A DNA stretch of 64,000 nt from Oscillospiraceae bacterium (GCA_900752435.1 CAADVD010000010.1:62001-126000), one strand, 5' to 3'. Numbered from the stretch's first letter, positions 17,253 through 26,227 are shown. The notes: generated by a model from the letters alone, not told the origin. Translations and numbers: made by a program.

Positions 17253-17469
17253 ACAAATTCTCCAATTCTCCGCACGTATTGAAATCGTACAGGTGCGCTC
17301 GTGCGGAACACGCCGCCTGCACCTTAAACCATTCTTTTACTTTTATTTTACGAACCGACCCATTGGTCTGCGCCTCTTTTGGATGATTTCCTGTCCCTTT
17401 CGGAACAATTATTAGTATACCCTGCTCCTGTTATCAAAATATTGTTTAAATGTGAACAAAATAATAATT

Positions 17470-17496
17470 TTAGCACTCTTACGCTTAGAGTGCTAA
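17470..17496. promoter_or_regulatory. CIRCE element (HrcA operator)
   Basis: TTAGCACTC-N9-GAGTGCTAA with no mismatch to the consensus. On the minus strand TTGTGT (17522-17527), 18 bases and AATAAT (17498-17503) end just before it, so the box would overlap the transcription start of hsp20. A second promoter-like sequence (TATACT) lies further downstream. The ~200-base leader to the hsp20 ATG shows nothing else I recognise. Confidence 0.93.
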
Positions 17497-17526
17497 AATT
17501 ATTGAATTCGTTTCTTTTTTAACACA

Positions 17527-17575
17527 ATACCGCACAGAGACTGCAAACAGATTGCATGCATTCTCTGTGCGGTAT
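17527..17575. repeat. inverted repeat after the AraC-type gene
   Basis: ATACCGCACAGAGA (17527-17540) and its exact complement (17562-17575) flank a 21-base loop. It ends 7 bases from the stop of the AraC-type gene; without a T-tract on either strand its role as terminator is uncertain. Confidence 0.6.
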
Positions 17576-17582
17576 CGTCTTC

Positions 17583-18491
17583 CTATTTCCGAACCGGCCG
17601 AAGCACCTCATACCCGATGGTTTCCGGCATATGACGCTGATAATCCTGACAATCCGTTTCATTCCACACAAAACCACTGTCCGCCGGATTGTAGTTCCAC
17701 GCCAGCTTTTCCACTCGACTCACCACCTCGTCACAATCCTTTAAATAGTCAAAGGCAGGGTGATAAAACACCAGATAATAGCTTTCCGGAAACGTCCGAA
17801 GCTCAAAGCCGTCCGGCACTTCGCCACTGTAATCGAGTGGTACGCCCATGCCATAACAATACCCGCGCTTCCCATCCCGCCAAAACCAGCCTCCCGTGTG
17901 ACAGGGCAGCACCGGATGCATCACATGGCTCATACTCTCCAAAATCCCGCACAGCTCATCGCAATTCCGATGTTCCCAAAAGGCGAAGTAGTTATCCGCC
18001 TTGTCATCCCAAATGCCAATGAATTTGTGTGCCGGAATGTACTCCACACGAATATTGGGTTTCGTCAAAATTGTCTGGTTCATCGTCGGCTCTCCTTTTT
18101 TCTGATAGTAGTCGATATAATATTCTGGAAAGAGCACCGCTTTTTTCGGAGAAAAGGGAACGGGGGATGGATTTTTGCGATACGCCGCCGGCGAGATTCC
18201 ATACGCATCCGCAAACGCGCGGCTGAGTGCCTGCTGAGAGGAAAATCCATACTTCACGGCAATGTCCAAAATGCGTGCGTTGGTATCGCGAATTTCCAGC
18301 GCCGCCCGGCACAGCCGCCGTCCGGCGATGTAGCTTTTCAGCGTTTTTCCGACAACTCGATGAAACTGACTGGAGCAATAGTAAGGAGAATACCCAATCT
18401 GCTTTGACATGTCCAAAAGCGTTGGATGATCGGTGAGGTGCTCCTCCAGCCAATCAATCATCTGTTGAATTGCTTCGTTCCACTCGTTCAT
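17583..18491 (-). CDS. AraC-family regulator with GyrI-like effector domain
   Basis: A 302-residue regulator. Residues ~8-105 form the double helix-turn-helix AraC domain (LLDMSKQIGYSPYYCSSQFHR; YGFSSQQALSRAFADAYG). The C-terminal half (from ~130, IRVEYIPAHKFIGIWDD to the end) resembles the GyrI-like small-molecule-binding fold found in Rob- and BmrR-like proteins, suggesting a drug or metabolite ligand. The start at 18491 has GGAAGGAG 8 bases upstream; a longer frame to 18593 would run across the terminator of the SPFH gene and is rejected. Its targets are unknown. Confidence 0.88.
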   Translation of the reverse strand: MNEWNEAIQQMIDWLEEHLTDHPTLLDMSKQIGYSPYYCSSQFHRVVGKTLKSYIAGRRLCRAALEIRDTNARILDIAVKYGFSSQQALSRAFADAYGISPAAYRKNPSPVPFSPKKAVLFPEYYIDYYQKKGEPTMNQTILTKPNIRVEYIPAHKFIGIWDDKADNYFAFWEHRNCDELCGILESMSHVMHPVLPCHTGGWFWRDGKRGYCYGMGVPLDYSGEVPDGFELRTFPESYYLVFYHPAFDYLKDCDEVVSRVEKLAWNYNPADSGFVWNETDCQDYQRHMPETIGYEVLRPVRK

Positions 18492-18573
18492 GCACGATGC
18501 TCCTTCCACTGTCAGCATAACAGAAATTCCCGTTTGATGTTTGTTATCAGTTGCAAACATGCGAAGACTGGCT

Positions 18574-18615
18574 GAAAAAACAAACCAGCGCATGAAACCC
18601 CAAATTTCATGCGCT
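18574..18615 (-). terminator. intrinsic terminator of the SPFH gene
   Basis: CAGCGCATGAAA/TTTCATGCGCTG stem (18586-18597, 18604-18615) with a minus-strand T-rich tail. Confidence 0.88.
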
Positions 18616-18640
18616 GATGGAATCCCTTTTTAACGGCCGG

Positions 18641-19459
18641 TTACGGAGCCGCTTGTGCGGATGCCGTATCCTCTTCGATGATACCGCCGATGCTCATGAG
18701 ATTATCCCCATCGCTGACCACCTTCGGCAATTCACCGTTCCATTTTTCAATCCACGCCATTTTCAGCGTGTTATCGGTAATTTCCTGATTTTTGAGCTTA
18801 TAGCTTTCGGCTTCCGCACGTGCCTGCTCAATTTTTTGTTCCGCTTCTACTTTAATGCGCGCTAAGTCCTGCTCTGCTTTCAGCGCGTTTTGCTGTGCCG
18901 TCTGTTTGGCCTCAATCGCCGCGTTAAACTCCTCGCTGAAATCAAAGCTAATGATGTTAAACACCTCGATGTCCAAGCCATACGGCGTAATTTTTTCCGC
19001 CAACAGCTCTTTCATCTGCTCGCCGACGTTCTGTCGATCAGAAATCAGCTCTTCCGCCGTAAACTTCGCCGTCACCGCCTTGACACATTCCTGAATCGCC
19101 GGATTGACGATGATGTCCTCATAGCCCGTACCAACATTTTTATAAAGCGATGCGGAATTGTCCCGGCCCACGCGGTAGTTCAGCGCAATGGTGCTGGTAA
19201 CCGTCTGCAAATCCTTGCTGGCGCTGGACGCGTTGACCTCTGTTTTCAGGACACGGTTGTCCATAATCACCGTTTTGGTGATGAGCGGCACTTTGAAGTG
19301 CAAGCCCTCCGACAAAACGGTATCCTGCACTGCGCCCAACCGAACCAGTACTCCGGTATGTCCTGCCGGTACCACAACGATGGATGTTGCAGCCAAAATC
19401 AGCACCAACAGCACCGCCGCCGAAATTCCTACAATTTTTTTGATGTTACGATTTTTCAT
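18641..19459 (-). CDS. prohibitin/SPFH-domain membrane protein
   Basis: A 272-residue protein with one N-terminal membrane anchor (IVGISAAVLLVLILAATSIVVV), the SPFH/band-7 domain (residues ~30-190, including GLHFKVPLIT and DIEVFNIISFDF) and an alanine/glutamate-rich coiled coil (~190-235), then an acidic tail. Such proteins assemble into large membrane rings or microdomain scaffolds. AAAGGAG precedes the ATG. It has its own promoter and terminator, so it is probably monocistronic. No FtsH/HflK partner is encoded here. Confidence 0.92.
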   Translation of the reverse strand: MKNRNIKKIVGISAAVLLVLILAATSIVVVPAGHTGVLVRLGAVQDTVLSEGLHFKVPLITKTVIMDNRVLKTEVNASSASKDLQTVTSTIALNYRVGRDNSASLYKNVGTGYEDIIVNPAIQECVKAVTAKFTAEELISDRQNVGEQMKELLAEKITPYGLDIEVFNIISFDFSEEFNAAIEAKQTAQQNALKAEQDLARIKVEAEQKIEQARAEAESYKLKNQEITDNTLKMAWIEKWNGELPKVVSDGDNLMSIGGIIEEDTASAQAAP

Positions 19460-19515
19460 GTTTTCTCCTTTGTGTTTGGTGAATGCAAGTGAAATTCAAA
19501 TTTGAATATGAGAGT

Positions 19516-19544
19516 ATTATAGCGAAAACAAAGCTCAAACACAA
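19516..19544 (-). promoter_or_regulatory. promoter of the SPFH gene
   Basis: TTGTGT (19539-19544), 17 bases, TATAAT (19516-19521). Confidence 0.75.
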
Positions 19545-19613
19545 AGTCAGATTTGAACAGAATTCGACAAAAAACGCACAAAAACAGACAAATTTAAAAT
19601 CCTAATAGCTCTC

Positions 19614-20762
19614 TCATAATGTAGAATACGCGGAATTGCTCTGGATTTCTCGCGTTTTCATTTGAGAGCGGGAACCTACCGATTTCAACAATTTTTGAAG
19701 CGGCTCATTGATCAAATTAATGACCCATGAAGTCAGCAGTGACAGCACCGTCAGCCAGACGAGTACCAACACGGAAATCTTCGGCCAAAAAACAAGCGGC
19801 TGAAAATAATAGTAACACCAAAACGTATGCGTCAGCCACATATTCATGCTGTGCTTGCCCAACAATTGGAAAAGCGGTGAAAGCCTTGTACCCATCAATA
19901 GGGTGGTAGAAGCAAACACAAACAACGGCGCCAATAGATAATCCAATTGTGCATCCACAGGCGACTTTGTGATGCAAACGCGCACCACAAATACCACAAG
20001 TAGCACCAGCAAACAAATGGGTTTAGGCTTAATGCGGCGCTTGTATAGGAAATAGCGCATTCGACCATATACGTCAAATTTTGCACAAAGAATGCCGACC
20101 AAAAAAACTGGAATCCACGGCCATGTCAACGCAATCATTCCCCGCACGATTAAAAGTCCCTGATTCTCCAGAGCCGCTGTCTCGAAGATATGCCAGCCTT
20201 TTATCAGCACAACGGCCAAAATCCCTTTCACCAGCCATATCGCCGGCTTCGACGAGCGAACAAACCAAGCCAAAAGCGGAAACAACAACAAAAGAACCAA
20301 ATACGTCTGAACAAACCACCATTCCCCATTGTATTTTCCAGTACTTAATCCGAAAAACGCCTGCCAAAACAGCGTTTTATCAAATTCCCGCTCCGTGACC
20401 AGAAATCCCAACGGTACAAACAGCAGAAAAATAACCCAATAATTCAGATAAAACGAACACAGCTTTTTCAAAATTGCCAGCCACGTTTTTCCCACACGCC
20501 GATCTGCCGGAATGCGCTGTGTGGAGTAATACAATCCCAATCCGCTCAAAAACACATAAGTGCCCACACAGATTTTGCAAAAATAGGCCAGCGGTGTCTG
20601 CCAATCATGCCCTGCAAACTTTAACAGAGGAATATAGTCGCAATGAATGCGTTCCTCAATCACAAATAAATGATGATAGAACATCACCAAAATGGCAATC
20701 CCCTTTGCCACTGCGGTATGCTCCTTTGTAAATGAAAATTTTGCCTGCTTGAACGTTTTCAT
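19614..20762 (-). CDS. acyltransferase-3 family membrane protein
   Basis: A 382-residue polytopic membrane protein with about ten hydrophobic segments. The N-terminal KGIAILVMFYHHLFVIEER has the His of the acyltransferase-3 (OafA/NodX) family, and YYYFQPLVFWP and the pattern of helices fit. Such enzymes O-acetylate or succinylate surface polysaccharides or other cell-wall glycans. It is 49 bases after gtrA in the same direction, so the two may jointly decorate a cell-surface glycan; that is inference. Confidence 0.85.
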   Translation of the reverse strand: MKTFKQAKFSFTKEHTAVAKGIAILVMFYHHLFVIEERIHCDYIPLLKFAGHDWQTPLAYFCKICVGTYVFLSGLGLYYSTQRIPADRRVGKTWLAILKKLCSFYLNYWVIFLLFVPLGFLVTEREFDKTLFWQAFFGLSTGKYNGEWWFVQTYLVLLLLFPLLAWFVRSSKPAIWLVKGILAVVLIKGWHIFETAALENQGLLIVRGMIALTWPWIPVFLVGILCAKFDVYGRMRYFLYKRRIKPKPICLLVLLVVFVVRVCITKSPVDAQLDYLLAPLFVFASTTLLMGTRLSPLFQLLGKHSMNMWLTHTFWCYYYFQPLVFWPKISVLVLVWLTVLSLLTSWVINLINEPLQKLLKSVGSRSQMKTREIQSNSAYSTL

Positions 20763-20811
20763 TACAACACCCCTTTGTATGAAATTCCAGCACCCCCAAC
20801 GGCACTAATTC

Positions 20812-21273
20812 TTATTTTTTCTCGCCTTTGTCCTGCCGAAACGCGAAAAACCGCTGTCCCAAATAATTGAGCCCCACAAACAAGCACATACCCACCAGCA
20901 TCGCCACATTTTCCTGCACGGATTTGGAAGCGCCTTGAAGCAGGTACAGCACCAGCGGTTTGGCCGCGCCATAAGCAATCAAATAGCAAACCGAAATATT
21001 GAGAATAAATCGAACCACCGTTTTCCACGAACGACTCTTATTCTGAAACGTAAAATATTTATTGAGAAAATAGCTCAAAATACTGCCCAGCACATAGTTG
21101 GCGGCGGAGGAAATCCAATAACTGCATCCGGCCCAATTGTACAGCGCAAACATCACCGCTGTTCCAAACAGCGTATTGGCCACACCGACCAGCAAAAATT
21201 TGAGCAAGGTTTTGTCGAACAGCTTGCCCAGCAGTCCGCGGATCCCGCCGCTTTTTTTATCTTCTGTACGCAC
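20812..21273 (-). CDS. GtrA-family membrane protein
   Basis: A 153-residue protein with four transmembrane segments; FLLVGVANTLFGTAVMFALYN and GSILSYFLNKYFTFQNKSRS are the diagnostic GtrA features. The family is thought to move polyprenol-linked sugars across the membrane. Translation starts at GTG 21273 with GGAGGGG 5 bases upstream. The gene begins 11 bases after the lepA stop, so it is probably in the lepA operon. Confidence 0.92.
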   Translation of the reverse strand: MRTEDKKSGGIRGLLGKLFDKTLLKFLLVGVANTLFGTAVMFALYNWAGCSYWISSAANYVLGSILSYFLNKYFTFQNKSRSWKTVVRFILNISVCYLIAYGAAKPLVLYLLQGASKSVQENVAMLVGMCLFVGLNYLGQRFFAFRQDKGEKK

Positions 21274-21284
21274 GGAATCCCCTC

Positions 21285-23093
21285 CTATGAATCGAGCTTG
21301 AGCACAGCCATAAACGCTTCCTGCGGCACTTCGACACTGCCGAGCTGGCGCATCCGCTTCTTGCCCTCTTTTTGTTTTTCCAACAGCTTGCGTTTACGCG
21401 TGATGTCGCCGCCGTAGCACTTCGCCAACACGTCCTTGCGCATGGCCTTCACGGTCTCACGGGCAATGATTTTACCGCCGACCGCCGCTTGAATCGGCAC
21501 TTCAAAGAGCTGGCGCGGAATGTTTTCCTTGAGCTTTTCGGCGATTTTGCGTCCGCGCTCGTAAGCCTTGTCTTTATGCACAATGAAGCTGAGCGCGTCC
21601 ACCACTTCGCCGTTGAGCAAAATGTCCAGCTTCACCAAATTGGACGGGTGATAGCCGTTGAGCACATAGTCAAACGACGCGTATCCCTTGGTGCGCGATT
21701 TCAGCGCGTCAAAGAAGTCGTACACGATTTCGTTGAGCGGCAGTTCATAATGCATCTCTACACGCGTTTCTTCCAGATATTTCATATCCTTAAACACACC
21801 GCGGCGGTCTTGACACAGCTCCATGATGTTCCCGACAAACTCCACCGGCGTCAAAATATCCGCCTTTACCATTGGCTCTCGAGCCTCCGCAATGACGGCC
21901 ACGTCGGGATAGTTGGACGGGTTATCAATCTGTACCACTTCGCCGTTGGTAAGCTTGATTTCATAGATAACGCTGGGCGCAGTGGTAACAAGATCCAAAT
22001 TGAACTCGCGTTCCAGACGCTCCTGTATAATTTCCATATGAAGCAGACCCAAAAAGCCGCATCGGAAACCGAATCCCAACGCCTGCGACGTTTCCGGCTC
22101 AAATGTCAGCGATGCATCATTGAGCTGAAGCTTGTCCAGCGCGTCACGCAAATCGCCGTACTTCGCCCCATCCGCCGGATAAATACCGGAAAAGACCATC
22201 GGATTCACCTTGCGGTAACCGGGCAGTGCTTCCGCCGCCGGATTGCTGACCAGTGTAATGGTATCGCCGACACGGGTATCCCCAATGTTTTTGATGCTGG
22301 CGGCAATGTAACCGACTTCACCGGCTGACAAACGCTGACACGGAATGCTCGTCTTTGCGCCCATATAGCCGACTTCCACCACGTTGAATTCCGCACCGGT
22401 AGCCATCATGCGAATGGCGTCACCGACCTGCACCGAGCCTTCCTTTACGCGGATGTACACGATAACGCCCTTATAGGCATCGTAATAGGAATCAAAAATC
22501 AACGCCTGAAGCGGTGCATCGTCGTCGCCCTGCGGCGCCGGAATATCGGTCACAATGCGTTCCAGCACCTCTTCGATGTTGATTCCCATTTTCGCTGAAA
22601 CACGCGGTGCATCCAATGCCGGAATGCCAATGACATCCTCCACCTCTTGGCAGACGCGCTCCGGATCGGCACTGGGCAAATCAATTTTATTTACGATTGG
22701 CACAATTTCCAAATTGTGTTCCAACGCCAAATAGGTATTGGCCAACGTCTGCGCCTCAATCCCCTGGGAAGCGTCCACAACCAAAATCGCGCCCTCACAC
22801 GCGGCCAAAGAGCGGGAAACCTCATAGTTGAAGTCCACATGCCCCGGGGTATCAATCAAATTAAATTCATAAATTTCGCCATCCTTGGCGGCGTAGTTGA
22901 CTTTGACGGCACGAGCCTTAATGGTAATGCCTCGCTCGCGTTCAATGTCCATGTTATCGAGAAGCTGTTCTTCCATTTCCCGCTGGGTAACCGCGCTGGT
23001 TTTCTCCAGAATGCGGTCGGCAAGCGTACTTTTGCCGTGGTCAATGTGCGCGATAATGGAAAAATTGCGGATATGCTCTTTTGTTGTTCCCAA
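21285..23093 (-). CDS. lepA: elongation factor 4 (LepA)
   Basis: Ribosome-bound GTPase that back-translocates or frees stalled ribosomes. The G1 loop AHIDHGKST, the switch II DTPGHVDF, NKIDLP and the C-terminal LepA-specific domain (FDYVLNGYHPSNLVKLDILLNG; KKRMRQLGSVEVPQEAF) are all present over ~602 residues. The best start is TTG at 23093: GAGGTGA lies 6 bases upstream. A GTG at 23102 overlaps that Shine-Dalgarno and would add three residues. A TATAAT at 23162-23167 on the minus strand is the likely -10. First gene of a lepA-gtrA unit. Confidence 0.97.
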   Translation of the reverse strand: MGTTKEHIRNFSIIAHIDHGKSTLADRILEKTSAVTQREMEEQLLDNMDIERERGITIKARAVKVNYAAKDGEIYEFNLIDTPGHVDFNYEVSRSLAACEGAILVVDASQGIEAQTLANTYLALEHNLEIVPIVNKIDLPSADPERVCQEVEDVIGIPALDAPRVSAKMGINIEEVLERIVTDIPAPQGDDDAPLQALIFDSYYDAYKGVIVYIRVKEGSVQVGDAIRMMATGAEFNVVEVGYMGAKTSIPCQRLSAGEVGYIAASIKNIGDTRVGDTITLVSNPAAEALPGYRKVNPMVFSGIYPADGAKYGDLRDALDKLQLNDASLTFEPETSQALGFGFRCGFLGLLHMEIIQERLEREFNLDLVTTAPSVIYEIKLTNGEVVQIDNPSNYPDVAVIAEAREPMVKADILTPVEFVGNIMELCQDRRGVFKDMKYLEETRVEMHYELPLNEIVYDFFDALKSRTKGYASFDYVLNGYHPSNLVKLDILLNGEVVDALSFIVHKDKAYERGRKIAEKLKENIPRQLFEVPIQAAVGGKIIARETVKAMRKDVLAKCYGGDITRKRKLLEKQKEGKKRMRQLGSVEVPQEAFMAVLKLDS

Positions 23094-23362
23094 ATTTTTC
23101 ACCTCACAGGCAGTTGCCTGACTTCTATTTTTGCATATACTTCGCTCATAATAGCATTGTTATTATAACATACACGACCTCGCTTGTAAATTACAAAAAC
23201 ACGGAATAAAAACACCGCAAAATCCATTAAAGCAATACGAATAGCTGGATTTTGAGTGGAGATACTAATGGCAAGCCGCTTCGCTCATTTCGCTAAAATG
23301 CAGATTGCTTTTACAAAAAAACTAAGCATTGTGCAAAAATTAAAAAAATCCAAAAAAAAGTG

Positions 23363-23391
23363 TTGACTTTCCCAATTCCGTTTGCTATAAT
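23363..23391 (+). promoter_or_regulatory. promoter of tRNA-Lys
   Basis: TTGACT (23363-23368), 17 bases, TATAAT (23386-23391), 34 bases before the tRNA. The stretch 23168-23362 shows nothing else I recognise. Confidence 0.88.
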
Positions 23392-23425
23392 AATTAAGCA
23401 CTCAGCAAGAGAAACCAAATAAAAC

Positions 23426-23501
23426 GTGCCACTAGCTCAGTTGGCAGAGCATTTGACTTTTAATCAAAGGGTCCGGAGTTCGAATCTCCGGTGGCACACC
23501 A
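23426..23501 (+). tRNA. tRNA-Lys(TTT)
   Basis: Acceptor GTGCCAC/GTGGCAC, D arm GCTC..GAGC, anticodon loop CTTTTAA with anticodon TTT, T arm CCGGA-GTTCGAA-TCCGG and an encoded CCA end (23499-23501). Confidence 0.97.
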
Positions 23502-23506
23502 AGTTG

Positions 23507-23544
23507 AACTGGTGAATCTGGATATCCGGATTCACCAGTTTTTT
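23507..23544 (+). terminator. intrinsic terminator of tRNA-Lys
   Basis: AACTGGTGAATC/GATTCACCAGTT stem followed by T6, five bases after the CCA end. From 23545 to 23705 I see no convincing gene. Confidence 0.9.
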
Positions 23545-23705
23545 GTGCAGTAACTGATCAAGAATGGCGTTTCCGGATCATCCGACGGCTGTAACCGATT
23601 GGATTCAAACAATTCCCGTGTTTTCCGATAGACGTTTTCTTTAAATCCTCCAAAGTCAAAATACCGGAATGTGACAGCCAATGAAATGCTGCCTGAAAAA
23701 ACGAA

Positions 23706-23750
23706 GCAAAAAAGAAACCTTCTGCTGTAGAATAAAGCTACAACAGAAGG
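23706..23750 (-). terminator. intrinsic terminator of the DUF308 gene
   Basis: CCTTCTGTTGTAG/CTACAGCAGAAGG stem (23718-23730 with 23738-23750), then a minus-strand T-rich tail. Confidence 0.88.
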
Positions 23751-23811
23751 TAATTTTATGTCTGTCCGAACGGCAAAACAGAAAGAAGCATTCTTTCCCT
23801 GAACCGGAATC

Positions 23812-24435
23812 CTACTCCCGTTCATCCTCTACATAGCCTTCAACCTCAACGGCATCCGCTTTACGACATGCATCATCATACAAAGTTTTCACATCGCGCT
23901 TGGCACGCTTAACCCAATAGGACAGGCACAGCACCGTAATCAAATCGGAACAGCCATCCAGCACCAACACCGCGCCAATAAAACGCACCATCACCAGTGC
24001 CGCAAATGGTTCAAAGAACAACCATACGCCCAGCGCGCCCGTGACAATCGCCAGCAATAGAATGATCCACCAGCGCGAAAATCCCAGACGGCGCAGGTCG
24101 ATTGCATTTTGCAGTGTCATCACGCTGTCAAATACGATGGCACAGCCGAATACGAACGGCAGTACGGACAGCACCATATCCACCCGCAAAATGACAAACA
24201 GCCCAAATGCACAGCACAGAATGCCGGTGACAAGCTCATAGCGGAAAATCGAAATCCCCGCATTGCAGCAATAACGGATAATCTGTACCACACCGTACAA
24301 CAGCGAAATACCGCCAAATGCCCAGCAGATTACCCGCCCAGACTGTTCCGGCCATACCAACAAGGAAAGACCGCACACCAAATACAACAGTGCAATCCCC
24401 AAAAATGTACGCTTAAATGATTTGATCCCGTTCAT
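23812..24435 (-). CDS. DUF308 (HdeD-like) membrane protein
   Basis: A 207-residue membrane protein with six hydrophobic segments in three pairs, the layout of the HdeD/DUF308 family; FGGISLLYGVVQII, FVFGCAIVFDSVMTLQNAIDL and FIGAVLVLDGCSDLITVL are repeats of the same GxxxxxxG-rich hairpin. The last ~35 residues are charged and acidic. The ATG at 24435 has AAAGGAG 9 bases upstream; the frame-extended TTG at 24444 would abut that site. E. coli HdeD is an acid-resistance protein, but for this family in Firmicutes the function is not known. Confidence 0.88.
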   Translation of the reverse strand: MNGIKSFKRTFLGIALLYLVCGLSLLVWPEQSGRVICWAFGGISLLYGVVQIIRYCCNAGISIFRYELVTGILCCAFGLFVILRVDMVLSVLPFVFGCAIVFDSVMTLQNAIDLRRLGFSRWWIILLLAIVTGALGVWLFFEPFAALVMVRFIGAVLVLDGCSDLITVLCLSYWVKRAKRDVKTLYDDACRKADAVEVEGYVEDERE

Positions 24436-24483
24436 CAATTGCAACTCCTTTCACACTACATCGATTGCTTTTTCGCTACTTTT

Positions 24484-24512
24484 ATTATCGTCTAAATTCA
24501 TAAAAAATGCAA
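24484..24512 (-). promoter_or_regulatory. promoter of the DUF308 gene
   Basis: TTGCAT (24507-24512), 17 bases, GATAAT (24484-24489). Confidence 0.65.
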
Positions 24513-24672
24513 TAGCCAAAGTGCATAAATTGTCGCATTCTCATACAAGTAAGAAAATTTGTCTGTACACTCTCTTGATTTTGTCGAATCCCTTGGCGAA
24601 AGTGCTGATTAAAAAAGCAAACTTCCCATCCCAGCAAGCCCATTCGGCTGCTAATTATTGAAAATCCATCTA

Positions 24673-24701
24673 TTGACAGATGCGCCTTTACCCATTAACA
24701 T
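24673..24701 (+). promoter_or_regulatory. promoter of the 4-hydroxybutyrate dehydrogenase gene
   Basis: TTGACA (24673-24678), 17 bases, TAACAT (24696-24701); start about 85 bases before the ATG. Confidence 0.65.
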
Positions 24702-24791
24702 GGTAATCGAACACAATCCCGAACGATGTTGATTCGGCACATGAAATCCCGCCGAATTGTTTTCCATTTTGTTTTGAAAGGAACGATATCC

Positions 24792-25907
24792 ATGGAATGT
24801 TTTAGAGTTGTACCAAAGCTTCTCAATCTTCACCATTTTTCCGAATTCGTGGAGCAATTTCATCCGTCGGAAGATGATTTCATTTTGACAAACCGTTTTT
24901 TGTATGACAGCTTTATGGGTGAACATGCTCTTCCATCCACTGTTGTGTTTCAAGAAGAATATGGAGCCGGCGAACCCACCGATGTAATGGCAGAAGCCAT
25001 TGCCGCTCAGATGAAAGGAAAATCCATCAAGCGCATCATTGCCATCGGCGGCGGAACGGTAATCGATATTGCCAAGCTTCTTGCACTCAAGACTTGTACG
25101 CCAATTTGCGATTTGTTTGCGCACAAATTTGCGCCCGTCAAGGACAAAGAATTGATTATCATCCCCACCACCTGCGGTACGGGCAGTGAGGTGACGAACA
25201 TTTCCATTCTCGCTCTGACCCAACTCAATACCAAGCTGGGACTGGCCGATGACAATCTATTTGCCGACTATGCCGTGCTCATTCCCGAATTATTGGCAAA
25301 ACTGCCGTTCAAGTTCTTTGCGACAAGCTCCATCGACGCGCTCATTCACGCTTCGGAATCCTTCGTTTCGCCGAAAGCAACCGAATTTTCCAAAGTCATG
25401 TCCGTCCATGCCATCCAAAAGATTTTAAGCAGCTATCTGAAAATCAACGACACCACCGTTTCGGTGCCGCTCGACATCGTATCCGACGTTCTGACGGCCA
25501 GCACCTTTGCCGGTATCGCTTTCTCCAATGCCGGTACTGGCGCTGTTCACGCGATGAGCTATCCGTTCGGCGCCAAATACCACGTTCCGCACGGAGAGGC
25601 AAACTACGCATTTTTTACGAAAATTTTTGAAACCTATCTGCAATTAAAGCCGCAGGGCGCCATTCTCGAATTGTGCTGCATTTTTGCCAAGGAACTCAGC
25701 TGCCAAGCAGAAGATGCACTAGAAGAATTACAGCGCTTGCTGGAAAAGATTATGGAAAGAAAACGCCTATCCGATTACGGCGTAACGGCGGCGGATGTTC
25801 CGGATTTTACAGCCAATGTCATGGAAAAGCAAGGCCGCTTGACCGCCAACAACTTCACCCCATTGGACAAAGAAAAAGTAGCGCAGATTTACACAGCGTT
25901 GCTGTAG
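24792..25907 (+). CDS. 4-hydroxybutyrate dehydrogenase (iron-type)
   Basis: NADH-dependent group III dehydrogenase that interconverts succinate semialdehyde and 4-hydroxybutyrate, a step in succinate or GABA fermentation to butyrate. The 371-residue length and long blocks (GDFILTN-like DDFILTNRFLYDSF, RIIAIGGGTVIDIAK, ELIIIPTTCGTGSEVTN, SSIDALIHASE, GAVHAMSYPFG..YHVPHGEANY) resemble, from memory, the Clostridium kluyveri enzyme more than general alcohol dehydrogenases. The start at 24792 has AAAGGA 9 bases upstream; a longer frame begins at 24726 without one. No CoA-transferase or 4-hydroxybutyryl-CoA dehydratase gene is adjacent, so the rest of the pathway must lie elsewhere. Confidence 0.88.
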   Translation: MECFRVVPKLLNLHHFSEFVEQFHPSEDDFILTNRFLYDSFMGEHALPSTVVFQEEYGAGEPTDVMAEAIAAQMKGKSIKRIIAIGGGTVIDIAKLLALKTCTPICDLFAHKFAPVKDKELIIIPTTCGTGSEVTNISILALTQLNTKLGLADDNLFADYAVLIPELLAKLPFKFFATSSIDALIHASESFVSPKATEFSKVMSVHAIQKILSSYLKINDTTVSVPLDIVSDVLTASTFAGIAFSNAGTGAVHAMSYPFGAKYHVPHGEANYAFFTKIFETYLQLKPQGAILELCCIFAKELSCQAEDALEELQRLLEKIMERKRLSDYGVTAADVPDFTANVMEKQGRLTANNFTPLDKEKVAQIYTALL

Positions 25908-25987
25908 TTTTATACTCCTGTTTTCTTGATGGAAATAAGGTCTGCTCTGTTCTACTGTAAAAACCCTTTCATTATCCCCTCAAAAAT

Positions 25988-26023
25988 CGCCCAAAGTTGC
26001 ACGCAAATGTGCAACTTTGGGCG
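25988..26023. repeat. hairpin repeat, copy 1 (GTTGCAC family)
   Basis: CGCCCAAAGTTGCAC and its exact complement around GCAAAT. The core AAAGTTGCAC/GTGCAACTTT recurs at 50963-50990. T5 follows on the minus strand, so it might also stop transcription. The remainder of 25908-26156 shows no gene. Confidence 0.75.
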
Positions 26024-26156
26024 AAAAACTTTTTGAAATTTTTTAATTTCAGCGAATTGTCCAAATTTTACTGTTCAAATTTAGATGTTGTGTCAATAAC
26101 CTTGTTTTATTTCACCTGTCAATAATGGAGTTTTTGAAGCATTCACCCTATTCCTA

Positions 26157-26185
26157 TTGACAAACTAGAAATACAGTGTTATAAT
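26157..26185 (+). promoter_or_regulatory. consensus promoter of the HD-GNAT pair
   Basis: TTGACA (26157-26162), 17 bases, TATAAT (26180-26185): both hexamers perfect. Confidence 0.92.
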
Positions 26186-26227
26186 CATACCATAAAATAA
26201 TCCAGTTTTGTAAAGGAGAGTGCCATC

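Noticed and set aside
17527..17575. Inverted repeat as terminator of the AraC-type gene
   Set aside because: Neither strand has a T-tract after the stem, so it is listed only as a repeat.
23532..23825. 97-codon minus-strand frame overlapping the DUF308 gene end
   Set aside because: It spans the DUF308 terminator hairpin and lacks a start signal. The C-terminal part reads like protein, so a decayed fragment is possible but unsupported.
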